From Pseudomonas coleopterorum (GTDB lineage: Bacteria; Pseudomonadota; Gammaproteobacteria; Pseudomonadales; Pseudomonadaceae), in contig NZ_FNTZ01000001.1 in NCBI RefSeq assembly GCF_900105555.1, positions 3,475,501-3,539,500 of the forward strand: DNA of 64,000 nt, in the 5' to 3' direction. The translations under genes were made by a program, and so were the position numbers. Under the pieces are notes generated by a model. The model searched no databases. It saw nothing but the letters and a program-made list of their open reading frames with translations, and was not told the DNA's origin. Below are positions 44,374 to 52,358 of the stretch, piece after piece (within the stretch, counting starts at the first letter, position 1; the number at the start of each line of letters is the position of its first letter).

Positions 44374-46862
44374 ACAACCCCAAAACCCTGGTCGCTCCAG
44401 CGTTCATCGCCTTGCTCGCTGTGGTCTGCGGCGTCATGGCGTTCACGCTCGACAGCTACTCGTTACTGGTTTTTACCCTCTGCGCCCTGGCGGCGGTGGT
44501 CGGCGTCGGCCTCAATATCCTGATTGGCCTGAGCGGACAGATTTCATTCGGGCATATCGCGTTCTATGCGATAGGCGCCTATGTATCGGCACTCCTGAGC
44601 ATGGCCGGATGGACGCTGTGGCTGGCCCTGCCAATGGCCGGTGCGGTAGCGGGTCTGATTGGCGCGCTGCTGGCGATCCCCGCGCTACGGGTCAGCGGCC
44701 CTTACCTGGCGATGATCACCATCGCCTTTGCGTTCGTGGTGCATCACGGCTTGATCGAATGGCGGGACGTGACCGGTGGCTCCAACGGCTTGATGGGTAT
44801 CCCGCTACCGGAATTCGCCGGCCTGGATCCGGCGATCCTGCTCGCCCTGCTGGCCGCCGCGCTGATGATCGGCGCGCTGCTGTTCTATCGACGCCTGAGC
44901 CAGAGCGGCTGGGGCAAGGCCATGCGTGCGGTGAAAACCTCGGAAATCGCGGCACGCTCGCTGGGCTTCAATCCGGTGATCAGCAAGACCCTGGCGTTCG
45001 CATTGTCCGCCGCCCTGACCGGGCTGGCAGGCGGTTTGCTCGCGCCACTACTGATGTTCATCAACCCGGAATCCTTTCCCTTCTCCCAATCCATCCTGTT
45101 CGTTCTGGCCGTGATCGTGGGCGGCAGTGGCATGCTGTTCGGGCCGCTGATCGGCGCAGTGTTGATCGTGCTGGTCCCGGAACTGCTCTCGGATTTTGCC
45201 GAATACCGGCTGCTGATCTTCTCCCTGCTCCTGCTCATCGTATTGTGGATCGCGCCCAACGGACTGCTGGGTGCCCTTGCCCGACGCCTGATCAAACCGG
45301 TGCGCTTGCTGCCGCCGACGTCCATCGATCAAGCACGCATGGCCGCGCATCTACGCAGCCGTGGCCCGTCCTCAGGGTTGCGGGTTTCCGATATCGGCAT
45401 TCGCTTCGGTGGTGTACAGGCCGCGCAACACGTCAGCCTGCAGGCACCCGCTGGCAGTATCACCAGCATCATCGGGCCCAACGGTGCGGGCAAAACCACC
45501 GTTCTGAATATGATCAGTGGATTTTACGCACCGGACAGCGGCCAGATCGAGTTGCAGCAACCGCTGGCCGGCCTACCCGCCTGGAAAACCGCCAGGGCCG
45601 GCATCGCCCGTACTTACCAGACCACCTTGCTGTTCGGCGAAATGTCCGTACTCGACAATCTGTTGGTGGCGATGCAGAAGGGACGCCTGGGTCTGCCATT
45701 CAGCCGCGCCCTGGACACACAACGCAGCCTGGCGCTGGATCTGCTGGCATTGGTGGGCTACCGCGGCGAGGTGAATATTCCCGCCGAAGATTTGCCTCAC
45801 GTAGACCGTCGCCTGGTGGAAATAGCCCGGGCGCTGGCGACCGCACCGGCCGTATTGCTGCTGGATGAACCTGCGGCGGGCCTCAGTCGTCGCGACACCG
45901 ACGACTTGGCGACACTGCTGCGCAAGCTGGCGGACTTCGGCCTCACGGTCATTCTGGTCGAGCACGACATGACGCTGGTCATGTCGGTGTCCGAGCATTT
46001 ACTGGTGCTTGATGCTGGCAAGCCGATCGCCTCGGGGCCGCCGTCTGAAATCCGCCAGAATCCGCAAGTGATCGCGGCCTATCTGGGCGGCACCGACTAT
46101 CAGGCCACCGCGCGTGCCCAACCCTGGGCCGGTAGCCGCGACACGCGTCTGTACGTCAAGGATCTGGTCATTGACTACGGCGCGTCCGCCGTGGTCAACA
46201 AAGTCAATCTGCTGGTCAATCCTGGCGAGCTGGTGGCCATTCTCGGCGCGAACGGCGCTGGCAAATCGAGCATTCTGCAATGCCTGGCCGGCCTGCATCG
46301 CGCCAGCAGCGGCAGCATCCTGCTCGACAACGAAAATATCGAACAGACCAGCGCCAGCCTGATTGCTGCGCAGGGCCTGGCACTGGTGCCCGAAGGCCGT
46401 CAGGTCTTCCCTTACCTGAGCGTGCGCGACAATTTGCTACTGGGCGGTTACTCACGCCGCGAAGCCTTCGATGCCGACGCTGAAATCGAGGCCATCCTCA
46501 AGCGCTTCCCTCGCCTGCGCGATCGCATCGACAACCCGGCCGGCCTGCTGTCCGGTGGTGAACAGCAAATGGTTGCCGTGGGTCGCGGTCTGATGGCGAA
46601 GCCGAAAATCCTGTTGCTCGACGAACCCTCCCTGGGCCTGTCGCCCGCCATGATCGGCGAGCTTTACGACGCGCTGGCTGCCCTGCGTGACGAGGGCGTG
46701 ACCATTCTGCTGGTGGACCAGATGGCCAACCTGGCGCTGCAAGTGGCAGATCGTGCGTATGTGCTGGAAATCGGAACCATCGTGAAAACCGGCAGCGCCG
46801 CTCAATTGCGTGAAGACAAAGACCTGGCTGCGGCCTACCTGGGCGAAGGTGTCAGTGCATGA
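44370..46862 (+). CDS. Fused ABC importer: LivM permease + LivG ATPase + LivF ATPase
   Basis: A single 830-residue protein combining what are usually three genes. Residues 1-310: LivM-type permease (NILIGLSGQISFGHIAFYAIGAY; about nine helices). Residues 330-580: first ATPase with Walker A GPNGAGKTT (369-377) and Walker B VLLLDEPAAG, but the signature motif reads LPHVD (475-479) in place of an LSGGQ-like sequence, with Val where the Gly should be. Residues 595-830: second ATPase with Walker A GANGAGKSS (626-634), a normal LSGGEQ signature and LLLDEPSLG. Overlaps livH-like and the amidohydrolase by 4 nt at each end. Confidence 0.95.
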   Translation: MNNPKTLVAPAFIALLAVVCGVMAFTLDSYSLLVFTLCALAAVVGVGLNILIGLSGQISFGHIAFYAIGAYVSALLSMAGWTLWLALPMAGAVAGLIGALLAIPALRVSGPYLAMITIAFAFVVHHGLIEWRDVTGGSNGLMGIPLPEFAGLDPAILLALLAAALMIGALLFYRRLSQSGWGKAMRAVKTSEIAARSLGFNPVISKTLAFALSAALTGLAGGLLAPLLMFINPESFPFSQSILFVLAVIVGGSGMLFGPLIGAVLIVLVPELLSDFAEYRLLIFSLLLLIVLWIAPNGLLGALARRLIKPVRLLPPTSIDQARMAAHLRSRGPSSGLRVSDIGIRFGGVQAAQHVSLQAPAGSITSIIGPNGAGKTTVLNMISGFYAPDSGQIELQQPLAGLPAWKTARAGIARTYQTTLLFGEMSVLDNLLVAMQKGRLGLPFSRALDTQRSLALDLLALVGYRGEVNIPAEDLPHVDRRLVEIARALATAPAVLLLDEPAAGLSRRDTDDLATLLRKLADFGLTVILVEHDMTLVMSVSEHLLVLDAGKPIASGPPSEIRQNPQVIAAYLGGTDYQATARAQPWAGSRDTRLYVKDLVIDYGASAVVNKVNLLVNPGELVAILGANGAGKSSILQCLAGLHRASSGSILLDNENIEQTSASLIAAQGLALVPEGRQVFPYLSVRDNLLLGGYSRREAFDADAEIEAILKRFPRLRDRIDNPAGLLSGGEQQMVAVGRGLMAKPKILLLDEPSLGLSPAMIGELYDALAALRDEGVTILLVDQMANLALQVADRAYVLEIGTIVKTGSAAQLREDKDLAAAYLGEGVSA

Positions 46863-48082
46863 AGGCGATGAAGATCATCAATGTGCGGCTTGGCGCCGAT
46901 AACCACTTGAGCGAGCTACAGGTGGAGAACGGCTATTTCGTCGAAGCCTTGAGCGCCGACGCAGGCCCATGGGAAACCCTCGATCTGCGTGGGCAGCTCG
47001 TCATGCCCGGCCTGATCGAAACCCACATTCACCTGGACAAAGCCTGCATCATGCAGCGATGCCATCTTCAGGAAGGCACGTTGGCGGAAGCGGTGGCCCA
47101 AACCCGAGCGGCCAAAGCCGGGTTTACCGAAGACGATGTGTATCGGCGCGGTGCGCAGGTGCTGGACAAGGCCATCGTGCAAGGCACCACGCACATGCGC
47201 ACTCATGTGGAGCTGGATCCACAGATCGGCTTGATCGGTTTCCATGCCATTCGCCGTTTGCAGGCCGACTATGCATGGGCGATCACCCTGGAACTGTGTG
47301 TGTTTCCGCAGGAAGGAATGCTCAACAACCCAGGGACCGAGGCACTGTTGTGCCAGGCGCTGGAAAGCGGTGCAACGGTCCTGGGTGGGTGCCCGTATAT
47401 GGACAGCGACCCGCTGGGGCAGATCCAGCGGCTATTCGAACTGGCCACACGCTACGACTGCGACCTGGACCTGCATCTGGATTTCGATTTGAACCCCGAA
47501 GGCCTGACCGTCATGGAAGTCGCGCGCTGCACTCGGCTGCATGGGTGGGGCGGACGTGTGACCATCGGCCACGTGACCAAGCTGTCCGCCTTGCCCCAGG
47601 AATCACTGACGGTGCTCGCACTGGAGCTGGCCGAAGCGGGCGTTCAGGTGACCTGCCTGCCCAGCACCGACCTGTTCCTGATGGGTCGCGACGTGTTCCA
47701 CAACAAACCTCGGGGGCTGGCACCGCTGGCGCATCTACACGCCTGCGGCGTGACGTGTTCGGTGTCCACCAACAATGTCGGCAACCCCTTTACGCCCTAT
47801 GGCGATGCTTCGCTGGTGCGTCAGGCCAACCTCTTCGCCAACGTCAGCCAGATGGGCACAGTGCCGCAGTTGCTGCAGTGCCTGGCCTGGGTATCCAGCG
47901 AATCGGCACGCCTGCTCAGGCTGAAGGATTACGGCCTGCTACCGGGCTGCCGCGCCGACTTCATCGTCTTCGACGCGCCTTCGCCAGCAGCGGTGATCGC
48001 CGAGATAAGCGCTCCGGTAATGGGCTTCAAGGGTGGCAGGCAAACATTCAGTCGACCGGTCGGGACGTTGCTGAGGCCATGA
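46859..48082 (+). CDS. Amidohydrolase, cytosine-deaminase (CodA) fold, with changed active site
   Basis: A 407-residue TIM-barrel metal hydrolase that aligns with CodA along its length: METAL motif ETHIHLDK, VFPQEG (CodA Gln156 region), LDLHLDFD and VTIGHVTK with conserved His. Two positions differ: the CodA HCDE Glu (general acid, 217) is Phe here (HLDF), and the CodA metal/catalytic Asp313 (GHDD) is Asn (STNN). It is probably not a cytosine deaminase; a related hydrolysis of an amide, cyclic amide or N-substituted amine is likely. Last gene of the importer operon, ATG overlapping the previous stop. Confidence 0.88.
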   Translation: MKAMKIINVRLGADNHLSELQVENGYFVEALSADAGPWETLDLRGQLVMPGLIETHIHLDKACIMQRCHLQEGTLAEAVAQTRAAKAGFTEDDVYRRGAQVLDKAIVQGTTHMRTHVELDPQIGLIGFHAIRRLQADYAWAITLELCVFPQEGMLNNPGTEALLCQALESGATVLGGCPYMDSDPLGQIQRLFELATRYDCDLDLHLDFDLNPEGLTVMEVARCTRLHGWGGRVTIGHVTKLSALPQESLTVLALELAEAGVQVTCLPSTDLFLMGRDVFHNKPRGLAPLAHLHACGVTCSVSTNNVGNPFTPYGDASLVRQANLFANVSQMGTVPQLLQCLAWVSSESARLLRLKDYGLLPGCRADFIVFDAPSPAAVIAEISAPVMGFKGGRQTFSRPVGTLLRP

Positions 48083-48103
48083 TTGAACGGGCAGGCCTGC
48101 TCG

Positions 48104-48796
48104 TCAGCCACTCAGCGCCTGCTTGAGGTTGAACTCCTCCAAGGCGCGCTCTTCCAGCGCCAACTGCCCTTCCAGTTCGTCCAGGTGCTCCAGCATGACC
48201 CGTACGGCCCCCGCGTTATCGCCCTGTTCCAGCGCGGTGATGATCTGCTGATGTTCGTCCGGCGCGCATGACGGCACATCGTTGCGCTGGTACAGCGCCA
48301 CGATCAATGAGCTGCGCACCATCAGATTGCCAAGGATATCGCTGAGCACGACGTTTCCACTGATCTCGCCGAGCATGAGGTGAAATTCACTCAGCTCGCG
48401 AACGATGGCGCGTCGATCGGTATCGCTGGTGGCTTTGCGCTCGTTGTTCATATGGCTGGCAATGCGCTGGCGGTGCTTGCGCATCACGGCCGGGGTAATG
48501 GCCTCGACGATCGCCCGTTCGATGGCGCGACGGGCGCTGAAGATATCCCGCGCCTCCTTGGCTGTGGGCTGGGCCACCATGGCGCCCCGATTGGCTTCGA
48601 TGGTCACTACTTTCTGCATCGCCAGCCGCTGCAGGGCGACCTGCACGTGATTGCGGTTGGCCTGCAGGGTTTCGACGATGTGGGCTTCGACCAACCGAGT
48701 GCCGGGCGGCAGGCGATGGTGGGCAATAGCCTTGAACAGCGCATCGACGATACGCTGCACCTCAAGCTGTTTGGCAGTGACGGTACTCAACCCCAT
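48104..48796 (-). CDS. GntR-family transcriptional regulator with FCD domain
   Basis: A 230-residue regulator: winged helix-turn-helix (residues 10-80; LPPGTRLVEAHIVETLQANRNHVQVALQRLAMQKVV) and an all-helical FCD ligand domain (95-220). It sits between the importer operon and the gamma-glutamyltransferase-like gene, both of which have TGCTAGCA-type palindromes upstream; weaker versions (TGTCTAGA, 48809-48816; TGGCTAGT, 48840-48847) occur before its own start, which suggests autoregulation. The effector is probably the imported compound or a product. Confidence 0.92.
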   Translation of the reverse strand: MGLSTVTAKQLEVQRIVDALFKAIAHHRLPPGTRLVEAHIVETLQANRNHVQVALQRLAMQKVVTIEANRGAMVAQPTAKEARDIFSARRAIERAIVEAITPAVMRKHRQRIASHMNNERKATSDTDRRAIVRELSEFHLMLGEISGNVVLSDILGNLMVRSSLIVALYQRNDVPSCAPDEHQQIITALEQGDNAGAVRVMLEHLDELEGQLALEERALEEFNLKQALSG

Positions 48797-48871
48797 CGTT
48801 TCCTCTGTTGTCTAGAAAGCCTCATGCCTATACACGAGATGGCTAGTATCCGGCAAATACCCGTTCAACCT

Positions 48872-50443
48872 TCAGTCTGCCTGACCAAGTGCGGTACCCT
48901 CGCCTCGCGGATCATGCATGGCACTGCGCCGCCCGTGGGCATCGATGGCGATGATACCGGCATGGCCCGTCATCGGGCTCTGCGCCGGTATGATTTCCAC
49001 CCCATGACCCAGCGCCGCCAGGCCTTCGATGCTCGCGGCGCTCATGTCGCCTTCGAGTTTGAGGTTGTCGGTGCTGTCGAAAAAACTGCGGCCCAGCAAA
49101 AAGCGGGGGAAGCCCAAGGCCTGATCGATAGGCTGCTGATAGTCGATGAGCTGCGTCGCCAGGACCATCTGCGTCTGCGGTTGACCATCGCCTCCCTGAG
49201 TGCCGAAGAACCAGCGGCGACCATCGTCGGCCAGGTAACAGGATGGGTTGAGCGTATGGGCGGGACGCTTGCCGGGGGCCCAGCCGTTAACGTGTTCGGG
49301 ATTGGCGTTGAAACCCGCAGCACGGTTCTGCCACAGCACTCCGGTGTCGCCCAGAATACAGCCCGAGCCGAAGTCGTGAAACAGGCTCTGGATGAGGCAG
49401 GCCGTCCGGCCCTGGGCATCGGTCGCAGCCATCCAGACCGTATCGGCCGGGCGTCCCGGCTCGTTCCACGGCGCTGCACGCTGATCGTCGATGGCATCGG
49501 CATACCTCTGAACGTGACGCTCATCGAGACTGGCGGCGAAATCCCAAGCGGTGCTCAGCGGATCGCACAACTGCGCGTTGCGGCGCAGCAGACCTTGCTT
49601 GATGGCTTCGACCAGGTAGTGGTAGTAAAGCGCGCTGCCATTGCCGACCTGCGCGAGTGGCTTATGCTGCAGCGCGGCCATGGCCTGCAAGGTATAAAGA
49701 CCCTGGCACGGCGGTGCGACGTTATAGAGTCGGCCCTGCCGGTAAGGGACCGAAACTGGGTCCATCAGCGGTGCGCGCGTGGCCGCCAGGTCGGCCTGGG
49801 TCAGGCCACAACCGAGCCGATCGAACGCCGCCCCGAACGCGTGAGCCAACTCGCCCTGATAGAAGTCCTCGACCCCGTACCTGGCCAGATGCCGCAGCGT
49901 GTTGGCAAGCGCCGGCTGACGCAGCGTATCGCCTGCGCGCAACCAGCGCCCATCGGTCTTGCAGACACCGTGCAAATCCGGCAACTGCTCGATGAGTGGC
50001 TGCCGCAATGTCTGCCAAAACAGCTGGGACTGTGAAACAGGCGTGCCCGCCTCTGCCACGCTTGCGGCGTCCTGCAACAGGTCGGCCCAACCAAAATGCG
50101 AGCCCCACTCCTGCCGGCTGATAGTCGCCGCCGTCTGCCAACTCGCCAGCGCACCCGCCGTGGTGGCGACGGACGATGGACCTCTCAAACCGATGACTCC
50201 GCCGTCGGGCAACCGCTGCCCGGCCTGCCCGATCCCCACGATGGTGCGGACCTGGGTGTCGTGGATCATCCAGAGGGCATCCCCACCCAGGCCGGTCATG
50301 TGCGGGAACACCACGGCCAGCATGGCACTGGCTGCCAGCATGGCATCAATGGCCGTGCCACCCGCATCGAGGATCTGCATCCCTGCGGCACTGGCTTGGG
50401 CGTGAGGCGTGCAGATCACAGCATGAGAAGAGGTAGCGATCAT
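48872..50443 (-). CDS. Gamma-glutamyltransferase-family protein, cytoplasmic
   Basis: An Ntn-hydrolase of 523 residues that self-cleaves into two subunits. N-terminal motif ASAAGMQILDAGGTAIDAMLAA and GLGGDALWMIHD are typical. The new N-terminal Thr of the small subunit should be the Thr in DTVWMAATDAQG (about residue 338). The substrate-region motif RPAHTLNPSCYLADDGRRWFFGTQGGDGQPQTQ is of the YwrD/oxamate-hydrolase-like subgroup rather than classical GGT with PLSSMSPT. No signal peptide, so it acts in the cytoplasm. No strong ribosome site precedes the ATG. A TGCTAGCT/TGTTAGCA pair lies just upstream. Confidence 0.88.
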   Translation of the reverse strand: MIATSSHAVICTPHAQASAAGMQILDAGGTAIDAMLAASAMLAVVFPHMTGLGGDALWMIHDTQVRTIVGIGQAGQRLPDGGVIGLRGPSSVATTAGALASWQTAATISRQEWGSHFGWADLLQDAASVAEAGTPVSQSQLFWQTLRQPLIEQLPDLHGVCKTDGRWLRAGDTLRQPALANTLRHLARYGVEDFYQGELAHAFGAAFDRLGCGLTQADLAATRAPLMDPVSVPYRQGRLYNVAPPCQGLYTLQAMAALQHKPLAQVGNGSALYYHYLVEAIKQGLLRRNAQLCDPLSTAWDFAASLDERHVQRYADAIDDQRAAPWNEPGRPADTVWMAATDAQGRTACLIQSLFHDFGSGCILGDTGVLWQNRAAGFNANPEHVNGWAPGKRPAHTLNPSCYLADDGRRWFFGTQGGDGQPQTQMVLATQLIDYQQPIDQALGFPRFLLGRSFFDSTDNLKLEGDMSAASIEGLAALGHGVEIIPAQSPMTGHAGIIAIDAHGRRSAMHDPRGEGTALGQAD

Positions 50444-50460
50444 GATTCGAGGCCCTGACT

Positions 50461-50491
50461 TTGCTAGCTATCTATGAATTTATTGTTAGCA
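50461..50491 (-). promoter_or_regulatory. Second paired TGCTAGC-type operator
   Basis: TGCTAGCT (50462-50469) and TGTTAGCA (50484-50491), 22 bp apart centre to centre, 19 nt upstream of the gamma-glutamyltransferase-like ATG. The half-sites match the perfect palindromes before the ABC operon with one or two changes. Same arrangement: two sites about two helical turns apart. Confidence 0.6.
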
Positions 50492-50612
50492 GAGCAATAA
50501 GTGTGCCGCGCTTTTTCCTAGTGGCCGGTGAGGCTCGGGTTGGGCAAACGGCAGTGGGCTGAATCAATGGCGGCGAAGAGGATCTTCAGGCTTTCAGACA
50601 GTGTTTCCTATC

Positions 50613-50640
50613 AGCAGGGGCACGATCTGCGCCCCCGCTA
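50613..50640 (-). terminator. Hairpin after the MRJP-like gene
   Basis: On the minus strand AGCGGGGGC and GCCCCTGCT pair (one G-T) around a 10-nt loop, 4 nt after the stop. There is no U-run, so this is a weak candidate terminator. Confidence 0.3.
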
Positions 50641-50643
50641 CGG

Positions 50644-51810
50644 TCATTGCGCGGCGTTGAACTGCGGGGTGGCCTCGATAGGCGCCTTGACCAACAGATA
50701 CGGCGGCTGCCGGGTGTCGAACCCCTTGCCCATACGGCTCCACTGCCCCAACGTCACGTACACCGAATCGGCGGTCACGAATACGCCGTCCGGCCACACC
50801 AGCCGCGGGTCGCGCACGACCACGTCGAGGCGGCCATCCGGCCAGCGACGCAGCACTTGGTGATGCTCTGCATCGGTCATGTACAGACGGCCCTGAGCGT
50901 CCATGTCCATCCCGTCGACCATCACCTTCTCCCCTTCATCCTTGATCTGGGCAGCCAGTTGTCGATCATCGAGGCCGAAGTCGGAAAGTGCTGCGGTCGG
51001 CAGACTCCACAGGTGTCGACTGGTGAGCGGCGAATAGAACAGACGCGAACTATCGGGCGTCAGCGCCAGACCATCGACGCCACCGTGAGGGAATGCGGTG
51101 TTCTTGCCGTCGTAGCGCATGGGCACACCGTCGAGCTGGGTGACGAAATCCTTCTGCGCCACGATGGAAGGATGACCGGCAAGCACACGACGCTGCTTCC
51201 CCGTGGCCAGATCCACCACCACCAAAGCCGGGTCGTCGCCGAAAGATGAGTCGGCGACATAAGCGGTGCCTTGACTGCCGTGGGTCAGATCGATGCGCAG
51301 GTCATTCATGTGGCTGTCCTGACGCAGGGCATCCTTGAGCTCGATGGACGTCACGATGCTGTTGCTGCTCAAGTCGATACCCACCACCTTCGCCGCCCCC
51401 GCCGGAATGCCCTGCTTGCCGGCACGCTTGCCATCGTCGATCAACCAGAGGCGCCCACGCCTGTCCAAGGTCATGCCATGCAGGGAAACGAGACGCTTGG
51501 CGTCGGACAGCCCAGACGGCAGGCTCACATCGGCGGAGGGATAGGGAACCAGCTTGCCGTCGACCAACTCGCCCAGCGTCATGCCAGCGTGATCATCGGC
51601 ATGACGCGGAAAACCGACAAAAGTGCGCCCTTCCGGAGTAACCACGATGCCTGACGGCCCTGGGCCGCTGAACGCCGCCACCTCCTGGATCGAACCAATG
51701 GGAACCAGGCTGCGATCAATGGTTTCGGCCTGGGCTGCAGTCGCTGTCAAAGCCAACATCGCGGCCGCCAGGGCGGTGATCGAGGCTCGCTTCAATGGGT
51801 TTTTGGTCAT
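50644..51810 (-). CDS. Periplasmic MRJP/yellow-type beta-propeller (SMP-30-like)
   Basis: A 388-residue protein from the ATG at 51810 with a Sec signal peptide (ITALAAAMLALTATAAQA). The mature part is a six-bladed propeller of the major royal jelly/yellow family, also annotated as L-dopachrome tautomerase-related: PSGIVVTPEGRTFVGFPRH, LHGMTLDRRGRLWLIDDGK, MNDLRIDLTHGSQGTAYVADSSFG, FPHGGVDGLALTPDSSRLFYSPL. Relatives hydrolyse lactones, but the reaction here is not shown. A PtxS-type operator lies 47 nt upstream, which points to sugar-acid metabolism. Located between the transferase gene and tRNA-Ser. Confidence 0.85.
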   Translation of the reverse strand: MTKNPLKRASITALAAAMLALTATAAQAETIDRSLVPIGSIQEVAAFSGPGPSGIVVTPEGRTFVGFPRHADDHAGMTLGELVDGKLVPYPSADVSLPSGLSDAKRLVSLHGMTLDRRGRLWLIDDGKRAGKQGIPAGAAKVVGIDLSSNSIVTSIELKDALRQDSHMNDLRIDLTHGSQGTAYVADSSFGDDPALVVVDLATGKQRRVLAGHPSIVAQKDFVTQLDGVPMRYDGKNTAFPHGGVDGLALTPDSSRLFYSPLTSRHLWSLPTAALSDFGLDDRQLAAQIKDEGEKVMVDGMDMDAQGRLYMTDAEHHQVLRRWPDGRLDVVVRDPRLVWPDGVFVTADSVYVTLGQWSRMGKGFDTRQPPYLLVKAPIEATPQFNAAQ

Positions 51811-52127
51811 CCTTTCCGGGCTCCTGCGGGATGAGGTGGGCTGGTCTGCACTAGGCTCTGAAACCGGTTTCAGAAACGTGCGAAAAAAAACCTGTACGGG
51901 CGTCGAAGGGAACATACGGCGCGACAGGTTCATGGGTATTGAAGGGAGTTGGGTAGGGAAGTTCCACTGGATGAAGGGTGACGTGTGGCTGGGAATGGAC
52001 TGAACGATGGTTGACGGCCGGTGCGTCACGATCGAAGTCGGGGAGTCAGAGACGATCAAATCGACGCAGCCGCCAAACCGAGGCTTGATGGTTAATTCCA
52101 CCGCGTGAAATGGCGTCCAAAACAAAA
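51811..52127. other. Gene-poor region upstream of the MRJP-like gene
   Basis: About 317 nt without a supportable gene. The right end carries the tRNA-Ser terminator. The left end holds the 5' region of the MRJP-like gene with the PtxS-type palindrome and an A8 run (51883-51890). The remaining 200 nt show no clear hairpin, promoter or ORF with coding character. Confidence 0.5.
51858..51873 (-). promoter_or_regulatory. PtxS-type operator palindrome
   Basis: CTGAAACCGGTTTCAG, a perfect 16-bp palindrome that contains the 14-bp operator TGAAACCGGTTTCA recognised by the LacI-family repressor PtxS of Pseudomonas, which responds to 2-ketogluconate. Located 47 nt before the MRJP-like ATG, suitable for repressing its promoter. 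Confidence 0.7.
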
Positions 52128-52160
52128 AGCCCCCGAGAACGTCAACGTTTCCGGGGGCTT
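52128..52160 (-). terminator. Intrinsic terminator after tRNA-Ser
   Basis: AAGCCCCCG / CGGGGGCTT stem on the minus strand followed by TTTTTGTTTT, 15 nt after the tRNA 3' end. A classic Rho-independent terminator. Confidence 0.88.
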
Positions 52161-52175
52161 AGCGTGTAGCAATAA

Positions 52176-52265
52176 TGGCGGAGAGATAGGGATTCGAACC
52201 CTAGGTACCGGTGAAGGTACAACGGATTTCGAATCCGTCCCATTCGGCCACTCTGGCATCTCTCC
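52176..52265 (-). tRNA. tRNA-Ser(CGA)
   Basis: Read on the minus strand it is a 90-nt type II tRNA: acceptor stem GGAGAGA/TCTCTCC, discriminator G, genomically encoded CCA, anticodon arm ACGGA-TTCGAAA-TCCGT with anticodon CGA (reads UCG), a long variable arm, and the T loop GTTCGAATC. An extended -10 promoter precedes it and an intrinsic terminator follows. Confidence 0.97.
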
Positions 52266-52275
52266 AACGGCGCGA

Positions 52276-52305
52276 ATCATACCAGCGTCTGCGCCAAACG
52301 CGAAA
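52276..52305 (-). promoter_or_regulatory. tRNA-Ser promoter
   Basis: Minus-strand TATGAT (52281-52276) preceded by TGG gives an extended -10, with TTTCGC 18 bp upstream as a weak -35. The tRNA 5' end lies 10 nt beyond the -10. Confidence 0.55.
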
Positions 52306-52358
52306 CCCCTGATGCAAAATAATTTGCGAATTCAGGCGCTTGCGCGTCTACAGTGGTG

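Noticed and set aside
46859..48082. Cytosine deaminase (CodA) call
   Set aside because: Fold agrees, but the catalytic Glu and Asp positions are changed and the gene is in an import cluster rather than with codB.
48380..50035. Open frame of 551 codons opposite the GntR and gamma-glutamyltransferase genes
   Set aside because: Shadow frame in high-GC DNA; no conserved features.
52176..52265. tRNA-Ser as integration site of a genomic island
   Set aside because: No duplicated tRNA 3' end or integrase gene seen on either side, and neighbours are core genes on the purC side.
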